Positions 55,967 through 64,000 of a DNA stretch of 64,000 nt are shown here, one piece after another. A program made the translations under genes and the position numbers. The DNA is taken from assembly GCA_002946415.1 (NCBI GenBank), contig NJPS01000034.1:1-64000 (forward strand), in the 5' to 3' direction. The stretch's first letter is position 1, and each line of letters opens with the position of its first letter. The notes beneath the pieces were generated by a model that worked only from the letters and a program-made list of their open reading frames with translations, was not told the DNA's origin and ran no database searches. Origin of the DNA: Rutstroemia sp. NJR-2017a BVV2 (taxonomy: Eukaryota; Ascomycota; Leotiomycetes; Helotiales; Rutstroemiaceae).

Positions 55967-58151
55967 TTACCCTAAACCTCCAACTACCGATTGAGAGGAC
56001 GTGTACTTCCAAAGGCAAAGTCCAGCAATGATGACGATCACTTGGATAAAGTATCGCTTGCGGAATCGCCTTCTAACTCTTTGACTGGAGTTTTCATTCT
56101 CATCGGTACTTAGGGAGAAACTCGTGAGAAGATCTGCCAGTTGATTTCCTTGATCGTTTCCAGGGCGTTCAGGAGCGAAAAATTTGGGGGGTGCAATTTC
56201 CATTTCACGCTTGGACTGAACGCTCTCTCCAATATTACTATCGGATCGATCATTGGAATTTTTCCCAGTCATCCTGTTGAAGAAGTTCTGTTTCTTCTCT
56301 TCGGAAGAGACCGTAAGCCTCGCTTGGTTCGGTGGATTTCGTAGTCTCTGAGCCGGAGTGATGGGAGCAGGAGGTAACTTGCCATGGAAAGGCGACGGTT
56401 CATTGAAAGTCGTAGATAACGAACCGAAAGGTTGCGCCGTATATTGAGGATTGAGTGCTGGATTCAGAGCACGATGCTTAGGTGTAAATTCTTGTTGTGG
56501 GCGCGTAGGAGCCCAATCCATTGGCTCCACGTCGATTGGATCGGCATTTAGTCGATCTGGAAGTTGACCGGTTTGTAGGTATTGAAGATATTCCCCTTGG
56601 GTCATTTCGGTGACGGGCAGGTCTGTCGACGGAGGAATATATGTTGAGCGCTTCCTCGCAGCCCCGTAATATTGTGGAAAGGCACTTTCTCGGTCGTTTC
56701 GTGACGAGAAGCCGGTGCCAGAACCGTTAGAATATCGCAACGACCCTTCATAGTTATTGATTGATTCCAAACTACGTGATGTAGAATATGTATTCCTGGG
56801 ACTTGATATTTGTGATCTTGCCTGATCACGCCCATATTGTCGCGGGTGGTCTAAGGTGTCCCTTAAATTGCCTTCATGAGAGCTCAATGATGTAGATAGA
56901 GGCGATTGGTGCTTGCCCGTAGATGAAGTGCCTGCAATTTCATCAAGAATATCAGACATGCTATTTCCACCGTTGTCTGAAGTTCCGGGTGTTGATTCAA
57001 CACGTAACCGTTCAGGAGTAGAATTCCATAGTGGAGTCATATCAACGACGAGACAGCGCTGTGCTCCAATTGAAAACTATCATTTTGTCAGCCACATTCA
57101 AGACTCGAAGTACCAGTCGAACTTACGCCTATGGTAGAACAAAGAATTGCGAAATTGACAGCCATCGCAAGAGAAGAGGAGGGGTCCGCAAGGTCTCCAC
57201 TAGCACTTTTGGAGTAGAAAAGCCCTCTAAGTATCAATATAAACACCTGGCAGAAATACCAGTCACCATAGCCCTTTATGTGTCGAGTGAAGCCCGTTTT
57301 CAACTGCTTGAACATGGGATTCCACCACAACGATAGAGCACTGCAATATAAGCTCCATCGTACCCACGTTCTTGAGACGAAAAGACCGAAGATGATTTTG
57401 ATGAAACCGACAAAGACAGCAGGAAAACATTTCATAAAGTTGCTTTCCAAAAATCCCGAATTTGTAGCTGACAGAAGAGCCGTGAAGTTGGCCAATATCT
57501 GCCCGATTATCCCGAGATACCAGAGTGTTGAGGCGAGGGAGCACAAGAAGTTGATGAAAGAAAAATCTGTTGTCTTTTTGTACTTATTTTCCCGCGACCT
57601 ATCAAGCATTCTTCTAAGCCAGTCCGACTTTGCTATCTTGTCGGATCTATCTCGTAGCTCTTGGGCTCTTGGTGCGCAATCGGCGCAAATCTGAGGGTAT
57701 CTTCTCTCCAAGTCCTTCTGGAAGGCAAATAATCTCCGCTCTGACTCCTTATAATTTGGATGGTCGGGATCAACCTCAACATGGAATTGCGCCAGAGAGG
57801 CGACTTTGAGATGCTGGTTTTTTAAGCATTTGGCGCAAAAATTCGAATCAGGATCCTTGAGGTTTGAGATATCACCGCGATAGAATGCATAGTGAGGAGC
57901 TGAGTCTGCGGCATCGAAAATTGCGACAGGAGGGTCGGTAATGTTACCATTCTGCACATTGAAGGCATGTTAGTCTCTTCTGCAGTATCTTACTACGATG
58001 GTAGAGTCTGGGACGGTAAACTTACTTCATCTAAATAATTTGTTGCCTCGCAGATCTTACAATCCCATTGTGAGAAAGTCCCATCATATTTGATGTTCGA
58101 CTTCTTGTTGCAATAAAAGCACACAAGATACCTGCGGGTAAAGGAAGCCAT
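55967..58151 (-). CDS. IMA1: Inner nuclear membrane protein Ima1 (Samp1/NET5 homologue)
   Basis: Exons 58151-58026, 57951-57127 and 57076-55967 give 686 residues. The start at 58151 (MASFTRRYLVCFYC) is chosen because the family begins close to the first zinc motif; an in-frame ATG at 58271 would add 40 residues. Cys pairs at 11/14 and 31/34, then 81/84 and a further CADC, mark the N-terminal zinc-binding Ima1 domain. This is followed by several membrane segments: FINFLCSLASTLWYLGIIG, FPAVFVGFIKIIFGLFV, DWYFCQVFILILRGLFY, LAMAVNFAILCSTIG. A long Ser/Pro-rich nucleoplasmic region and a last hydrophobic stretch (VIVIIAGLCLWKYT) complete it. Ima1 in fission yeast sits in the inner nuclear membrane and helps anchor heterochromatin and the nuclear envelope to microtubule forces. 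Ser/Pro-rich insertions make this copy longer than the yeast protein. Confidence 0.9.
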
Positions 58152-58813
58152 ATAGCCATGACATCTAGTGAACAAAGACGGGGTTCCACACGATGAGATG
58201 GGCGGCGACACTGTTGATTGTTTATTTGTGGTCTCCGCAGAAATTCTGCCGGAACACGGATACACGGTCATAGTTAATCCCTGCTCCCTTGGTGGAACAG
58301 AGTAAGATCGCAGTTTATGAATGGTGGCTTCGGAAGCACAAGGGGGCGGTGAGTTGCTTGAATATCAGAGATAATGAACCTAAGAAAGTTTCTTTTGCGA
58401 TAGGAGTAGCCTTTTGATCTGAGAGTCGAATTTTAATATTGCAAGCAAAGTTGTAAATGTAAAGTGCTCGAGAGTCTGATCTTGTTCCTCGAAGACCCGA
58501 CATAAACAAAGAAAGTAGACTAGCAATTCCCATTGATATTTCGTCGCGTCGCGCTCGTTTTTGAGATTGGGTTTGGGCACCGGTAACCTTAAACTCACGC
58601 TCCATCACTCCATCACTCCATCACTCCATCACTCCATCATCGCGTTCGAAACCACAACATTGGATCAACCACCTCCCTGTCTCCCAATCCAATTCAAGAA
58701 CAATGCTATAACAAGAACAGGCTCGGAGTGCTTATGACGTTCTTGAATTCCAATCTGGTTGATTCTACATCCGCCGGGGGGAAACATACGCTCAGCCTCG
58801 TAGTTCTAACATC
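58152..58813. promoter_or_regulatory. Bidirectional promoter region, IMA1 and ALG14
   Basis: The 662-bp interval separates divergent start codons. It contains an 8-bp microsatellite at 58603-58640. The ORFs at 58315-58608 (minus) have no coding support. Confidence 0.6.
58603..58640. repeat. (CATCACTC)n microsatellite
   Basis: Four full 8-bp units of CATCACTC are followed by a partial one, within the ALG14/IMA1 promoter region. Confidence 0.9.
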
Positions 58814-59645
58814 ATGGCTGTCCTTTCGGCCTTGTCCTTACTTGTCGCAGCAAGCCTACTCGTTGCTACTACCTCCTTCGTAAGAGTTTTTATTCAATTC
58901 TAAGCTGGCCATGCTCGACTGACCGCTGCCATCGCAGCTTCGACTTCTCTATGTCATATCTCCGCAATCTCGCCGCCCTCCCGTCAAAAGCAAAGCCAAA
59001 CCATCGCATATGGTGGTAGTGCTTGGCTCTGGTGGTCACACGGCGGAAATGGTATCAATTCTTCGTGATACCGATCCCAGTCGCTATAAGCATAGAACCT
59101 ACATTGTGTCCGCGGGTGACAACTTCTCCTCTGGGAAGGCTCATGATTGCGAAAAGCAAATACAATCTAAGCTTCGTCCGTCATCACAATGTACCAAGGC
59201 TGGCGAAGTAGATCCCGTGACCGGGGTATGGGATGTGGTTGTGGTTCCTAGAGCGAGAAAAATACATCAACCACTCTATACTGCACCAGTTTCATCACTG
59301 TGGTGTTTGATTGGATGTTTGGACGCCTTGTCCAGAATATCAAAGACAAGTCTAGTACAAGGTCATTACCCTGATGTTATCATGACGAACGGCCCGGCCA
59401 CAGCTGTGATCGTATTACTTGCCAGCTTCATCTTGAAGTTCCTCGGTGTCGCGCCTGTGTGGAAGATGCAAGCAATCTATGTAGAGAGCTGGGCTAGGGT
59501 CAAGACTTTAAGCTTGAGCGGAAAGGTTTTGCTATGGTTGGGTATCTATGACCGTTTTCTTGTCCAGTGGGAGGGATTAGCAAAGCAGATAAATGGTGAA
59601 GGTACCAAACGCAAGGTAGAGTGGGCAGGATTTCTGGTTCATTAG
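58814..59645 (+). CDS. ALG14: UDP-GlcNAc transferase subunit ALG14
   Basis: Exon 1 (58814-58879) encodes a 22-residue hydrophobic segment. Intron 58880-58937 has a GTAAGA donor and a GCAG acceptor, and exon 2 (58938-59645) completes 257 residues. The N-terminal membrane anchor comes first. The glycosyltransferase N-domain follows with VVVLGSGGHTAEM (from about 48), the basic VVPRARKIHQP, DVIMTNGPATAV and IYVESWARVKTLSLSGK, all family hallmarks. Alg14 sits in the ER membrane and recruits the catalytic subunit Alg13; together they add the second GlcNAc to the dolichol-linked N-glycan precursor. Length and motif order are normal for the family. Confidence 0.95.
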
Positions 59646-59831
59646 CACATCTCGTAGCCGATCTTATACAATGACTAGCAGACCCGGACATGATGTGCTG
59701 TTCTGTGCCCCGTATGGCCCGTCTCATGCGAGCAACCTATGCTCAAGATACATTGAAAAGTCTACAGTCATAAGAACCATGCCTCTTACCACAATTGTAT
59801 AGTACACCATTCTCGTCATGTTCGTAATTCT

Positions 59832-60606
59832 TTACAGCAATGAAGGTTCAGCTTCTTCCGAGGCCGCTTCCGTATCGACAGCTTCGTCCTCACCAGTGCC
59901 CACTCCAGTGTATGCTCCCGCTTTCTGCAGCTTTATAGCCTCAAGTTGTTCTAAGGCCCATTTCTTCCATGCCTCATGAGCTTGATCTTCTAACTCCATT
60001 CCAACTTCCAATACACCCTTTCCAAAGTATGCCCCTGTAGATAATGCTTCCTCTTTCGCTACTCTTCGCTCAATCTCCTCTGCTCGTCGAAGGTTATAGA
60101 ACTCCTTTCGAGCTATGTCGTAAGCCCTGTTAGAACTCATACCAGGTTCGTTATGCATAAGCCACAGTTGTCTCTGGACTACGCTGGAAGACCGTTAGTT
60201 GTTGAAGATATCGCAACCGAGTTTTGGTGGATTACCTTTCGCCAGTGAGCTGCCTGCCAGGCTGTTCTATCCTGCTCCAATCACATCTTTGTCCATCGCG
60301 TCCGTCATCCTCTAATACAATTCTTGGCCTGGCAAGTTCCCAGGGGTGGTCGCGGTAGAATTCCTGCCGCAGCCGGTCCTCCTCATACACAATTGTTTGT
60401 GGTTGGAACATCTTGCTTGCCTTCTTTTTCTTTGATTTGACAATTTGGTCTCGATGTTGAACGGGTTGTGTCCGTGTAAGAATCTCTGACGGTGGAATTG
60501 CTCCAATTGTGTCATACCATGGTGGTCGTTGAGTGATGCTCCGAGACTCTAGCAAAAGGGTTGCCGTCTGGTAAACCCGAGAGGGCTTCAAGTTGAGGCC
60601 CCTCAT
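59832..60606 (-). CDS. RSM25: Mitochondrial small ribosomal subunit protein mS23
   Basis: Exons 60606-60236 and 60183-59832, with a 52-nt intron (GTAATC donor, CTAAC branch, CCAG acceptor), give 240 residues. The N-terminus MRGLNLKPSRVYQTATLLLE is basic and typical of the family. PPWYDTIGAIPPSEILTRTQP, then the KKKK stretch, EEDRLRQEFYRDHPWELARP and LMHNEPGMSSNRAYDIARKE are the recognisable Rsm25/mS23 blocks. The C-terminus is a long helix and an acidic tail. It acts in the mitochondrial small ribosomal subunit. It is divergently transcribed from the PPR gene across 298 bp. Confidence 0.9.
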
Positions 60607-60904
60607 GATTTCTAGATTATATCAGTGAGAGCGCTTTCTCAAGGCAGAAGTACTTACATGTGATGTTGAAGTCCTAGGAAGCATACAGAGTCTGTCGCAA
60701 TAATCTCGTCGCAAATAGTGGCGGTTCTGAAGCTCGGTAACTTCCGCCAAAATTTTGTCGATGGACCTAAACTTTTCTACAAGCACCAATATCAATTTTT
60801 AACCGTTTGCCATAAAAAACCACTGCAGCTCGCAACGACAAACCTCACCAAGCCCAATGAGTTTCCAGAGAAGGTGAAAAGAGCCTCAAAATGTCAGCCG
60901 GCTC
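60607..60904. promoter_or_regulatory. Divergent promoter, mS23 and PPR genes
   Basis: A 298-bp region lies between the two start codons of genes with predicted mitochondrial products. No clear element was identified by eye. Confidence 0.5.
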
Positions 60905-62716
60905 ATGTACTTCTTTTGCATGTCCTCCTCGACGAGCAGTGCCATTGCCTCGAAGCTAGTAGCCCCTCGTCAGGCCCTTGCATTCCTATATCGATTCGAA
61001 CTTTTCTGTTCTTCGCAAAAGTTACTCAACAGATGCGATCATGCAAAACCAAGCACTCGAAAAGATTTCTCCAATGAAACCGGCTTTCAAGCCTGGGTGT
61101 TCTCCCCTCTCGCAGAAGCCAGTCACTGCTACAAGCATAGCCCAAAACCCCTCCAGCTTGCTACCTTCTTTACCTCGCATCGCCCAGATATTTTTGCACG
61201 CCATATACGTTCATCCAAATATGATTCAACACGGCGTAGTTATGCGGATTTTACGCAGTCGGATGAAGAAGAAACTCCTAATGAAGCCAACAGAACCCGA
61301 GAGGAGCTCATGGAATTGGTGGATCAATACGATGGCAACACTTACACAGATCAGCTACCGGTCATGGAGCCTCCGCAAATCAACCAAACCGATCATGGAC
61401 CTCACTTGACTGTTTCAGACAAAGAGGAGGACGAATGGCCACCTCCCCACCAAGAGTGGCCCGCCGACGATGACACAAAACTGAAGATACATGAGCTAGC
61501 AGAAGCATTAAAAGACTTTTACAACGAGCCAGAACATATATACACGTTATACAAGGAGCTTCCAAGCCCTCGTGCACCCTACCTACCATCCAAGACACGC
61601 CACAGACTCCTACATCATTTGTCTGTGGTGGAGAAAAAGGATGAGCACTCAATGCTTCGGTACTTTTCGGTCATTGACGATATGAAGGCAACAGCCATTC
61701 CGCTATCTGTATCAGAGTGGACCAGTGCTATGTCGTTCGCTTCACGATACGTCGCTAAGACTACAGAGGTAGAGGTTGAAGCTACTCTACGCATGTGGAA
61801 AGAAATGGAGCAATTCGCAGGCGTTAAAGGAAACCATGCTACCTTCAACGTTCTCTATGATGTCGCGTGCAAGGCGGGCAAGTTTACCCTTGCAGAGATG
61901 ATATTCAAAGAAATGAGGGCGAGGGGCTTCGAACCGAATCGATTCCACCACGTTAGTGCAATTCACGCTTGTGGACTGCGGGGTGACGGAGATGGGGCTA
62001 GAGCAGCATACACAGCTCTTGTGGACGCCGGTGAAATCGTTGATACTGTTGTTCTGAACGCTATGATTTCAGCTCTGATCCGTTCTCATGAACCTAATGC
62101 GGCGGAAAACATATACGAACGAATGAAGAGAATGCATATGGAGCGGTCAGGGGCGAAATTATTGCCGCGTAACTTCAAAGATGCACGAGCAATCAAGCGA
62201 TCATTGATCAAGCTGGGGAAGATTTCTAAGCAGCGGCCGGAGGAACGTGAACGTCTTCAGCAGAGTTCTATCATTGCCCCAGATCTGAATACCTATAAAA
62301 TACTGGTTAATCATTGCGCCATTGTATCAGGCGAGTTGGACAAAGCAACTAGATATCTTGACGAAATGTTTCAGTTTGATATTCCTCTCAGCGGCGCATT
62401 GTTTCTATCTCTTTTCAAAGGATTTTCCAACCATGGTGGTCGGAGGTACACGGAATGGACATCGTCGCGGCTGGAGAACGTATGGAAGGCGTTCTTTAGT
62501 GCGCTTGATAAAAGTGTAGAAGACTTGTATATTTCAACTTGGATGGTCAGCGCGGTACTGAAGGCTTTTGCGAAGTGCTCGGGAAAGTCTAGGGCGCTGG
62601 CTGTTTGGGAACAGATCAAAACGAAATGGCATCCCGAGGATAGAGAGCTGGATGTGGTTATGACTGATCTTAAACGTATCATGAAGAGTGAGGATACTCC
62701 ACCTGGATCTCTTTGA
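60905..62716 (+). CDS. Pentatricopeptide repeat (PPR) protein, probably mitochondrial
   Basis: This is an intronless frame of 603 residues from the ATG at 60905; a second ATG at 60920 begins MSSSTSS. The N-terminal 100 residues are basic and Ser-rich with few acidic residues, as in a mitochondrial presequence. PPR-type helix pairs follow: HATFNVLYDVACKAGKFTLA with EMIFKEMRARGFEPNRF, then VLNAMISALIRSHEPNAAEN with IYERMKRM, and LNTYKILVNHCAIVSGELDK with ATRYLDEMFQFDIP. PPR proteins bind organellar RNA in processing, stability or translation. The mS23 gene next door, which shares the promoter, fits a mitochondrial role. The exact RNA target is unknown. Confidence 0.85.
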   Translation: MYFFCMSSSTSSAIASKLVAPRQALAFLYRFELFCSSQKLLNRCDHAKPSTRKDFSNETGFQAWVFSPLAEASHCYKHSPKPLQLATFFTSHRPDIFARHIRSSKYDSTRRSYADFTQSDEEETPNEANRTREELMELVDQYDGNTYTDQLPVMEPPQINQTDHGPHLTVSDKEEDEWPPPHQEWPADDDTKLKIHELAEALKDFYNEPEHIYTLYKELPSPRAPYLPSKTRHRLLHHLSVVEKKDEHSMLRYFSVIDDMKATAIPLSVSEWTSAMSFASRYVAKTTEVEVEATLRMWKEMEQFAGVKGNHATFNVLYDVACKAGKFTLAEMIFKEMRARGFEPNRFHHVSAIHACGLRGDGDGARAAYTALVDAGEIVDTVVLNAMISALIRSHEPNAAENIYERMKRMHMERSGAKLLPRNFKDARAIKRSLIKLGKISKQRPEERERLQQSSIIAPDLNTYKILVNHCAIVSGELDKATRYLDEMFQFDIPLSGALFLSLFKGFSNHGGRRYTEWTSSRLENVWKAFFSALDKSVEDLYISTWMVSAVLKAFAKCSGKSRALAVWEQIKTKWHPEDRELDVVMTDLKRIMKSEDTPPGSL

Positions 62717-62808
62717 GATGTATATTATTGTAGATTAAATGAATCGCAAGACACAATGGCTGTCATCACTCTCTTCTTATTCTTTTTAACCGCACGGGAT
62801 TGCAGATG

Positions 62809-63902
62809 TCACCTTACTCTCACCCCAAGATTTCCTGTATTTAAGAACCCCTTGTTCCCCATTGCTCCTCTCCATCCGATGCTTAAAATCCCAAATATCA
62901 ACCTCCCATCCACTATCTCCTTCTCATCTGCCCCACTATCCTCACCCTCTGCATCTGGCTCCTCTTGTTCTTCCACCAAAAAACAGACCTGTCTCACATC
63001 CCCCGGACTCAATACCGGCCGTTCCATATCCTCCTCCCCTTCTCCCTCCATTACAATCTCCCAATTCAAGCTCGTCGAGGTGAACCCCTTCGTGGTCGAT
63101 AAATGCACCAGCGTCAATATAATCGGGTTATCCTCCGTTATATTCTCCAACTGCGCCTCCAGCGCATATCTTTTGACCCCTGGCACGGCTGACTTCGCCG
63201 GTAAAGGACCGGTTTTGGTGCGGACAATCAAACATCCTTTGCATACGAATTGGTAGAGTTTGCGGAACGTGCGAACACGGGTCCTGGGCTCTTCGTCTGG
63301 GGAGGATGCAGATAAGGATTCCGTGTAGGTTACGGTGACAGCGAGGACGTGCGAGCCTTCTTCTTTCAGGTCGAAGTGCAGGACTTTCTGGAGAGATTGC
63401 GATTCTAGTGCGTCGGGGCCGGAGAGTTGCAGGGGGATAGCATTGGTGTTTGAGGGGATCTTCATTTCTGCGTGCAGGCTTATGGAGGCTACAGATTTGG
63501 GAGGAGGCGCGGGATCCTCTGGTGAAGCAGGAAGAATCTCATTGTTGGCGCAAAGAGTGCAGGAGAATGTTTCGCCGACATAGGCGGAGCCGAAAGCGGG
63601 GGGAAGCGTGAGGAGAGGAGAGAGTATGAAGTTTGAGGGATTGGTAGTGGGGTAGGCGAGGGATGCTGAGGCAGCAGGAAAGAGATGCTGTGATCCAGAA
63701 GGAGGCGAGGGAGACGGTGTGGGAAGAGGGAGAGGATGTTGAATCGACAGTGAGGGTCGAGAAAGTCTAACCACCATGAACTGCATTAGTATGATTGACT
63801 GACAAGCTCTCTTTTTGTAAACACATACCTGAGAACCTTCAAACTGACAGAATGCGGTTCCTTTGCGCCATCAAGAGTTGATGTATTCCTTTGATGTGAC
63901 AT
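62809..63902 (-). CDS. TRAPPC13: TRAPP complex subunit TRAPPC13 homologue (DUF974)
   Basis: Exon 1 (63902-63829) encodes MSHQRNTSTLDGAKEPHSVS and continues to LKVL. A 62-nt intron (63767-63828, GTATGT donor, acceptor GGTTAG) joins in phase to RLSRPSLSIQHPLPLP, restoring the family's N-terminal block. The result is 343 residues. The middle has FGSAYVGETFSCTLCANNE, the signature of the family, then FRKLYQFVCKGCLIVRTKT and LEAQLENITEDNPIILT, both typical of TRAPPC13 beta-sandwich domains. A low-complexity acidic loop and GILSIGWRGAMGNKGFLNTG close the protein. TRAPPC13 belongs to the TRAPP III complex, which acts as a Rab GEF in secretion and autophagy. Starting at the ATG at 63786 would lose the conserved N-terminus. 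Confidence 0.9.
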
Positions 63903-64000
63903 TCTGCCTCTATATCAACCATTACCAGCCACAGATTCCACAAATCGAGCCTCAAATTGAGTCTCGAAAAAGAATTGTCGCAAGCTTCATGGAAGCAGAC

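Overview
The window is nuclear DNA of a filamentous ascomycete (Pezizomycotina). The reasons are many short introns (about 46 to 85 nt) with GTATGT/GTAAGT donors, CTAAC-type branch points and CAG/TAG acceptors; fungal families such as Clr5, Zn2Cys6, MHYT and fungal Ima1; and polypyrimidine 5' leaders. A Clr5-ankyrin fusion and the general style fit Leotiomycetes, but that rank is an inference. All gene models were spliced by eye and checked only for reading-frame phase; no search or expression data were available.

Layout. 1-10.6 kb (accessory): a wall/surface membrane protein running off the left edge, a possible 58-aa spliced gene, a large Clr5-ankyrin protein with 19 repeats, a 55-bp minisatellite, a spliced 90-aa orphan gene and a protein-kinase remnant. 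10.8-14.2 kb: an 11-exon peroxisomal Lon protease ending in -SRL. 14.2-29.4 kb: about 15 kb with no convincing protein gene (one weak small candidate), ending in a leader-like, pyrimidine-rich 3 kb in front of a Zn2Cys6 transcription factor. That factor's zinc cluster is assembled across an 8-nt microexon and an 838-nt intron. 32-46.7 kb: low-complexity intergenic DNA, a poly-Ser membrane protein, a membrane-tethered ATP-grasp enzyme, a four-exon MHYT sensor, two orphan genes and several small repeats.

46.7-64 kb is a compact housekeeping block: UFD2 (ubiquitin E4), an ER-type DnaJ with DUF1977, an AIM19-like protein, a Siw14-type phosphatase with a C-terminal membrane anchor, IMA1 (inner nuclear membrane), ALG14 (N-glycan assembly), mitoribosomal mS23, a mitochondrial-type PPR protein and TRAPPC13. 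The themes are protein quality control (Lon, UFD2, DnaJ), the ER/secretory system (DnaJ, ALG14, TRAPPC13) and mitochondria (mS23, PPR, AIM19-like). There is no sign of a secondary-metabolite cluster, intact transposon, CRISPR array, tRNA or rRNA. The most interesting leads are the Clr5-ankyrin gene with freshly duplicated repeat units, the gene desert plus microexon of the transcription factor, the ATP-grasp and MHYT membrane proteins, and several short spliced genes that simple ORF calling misses.
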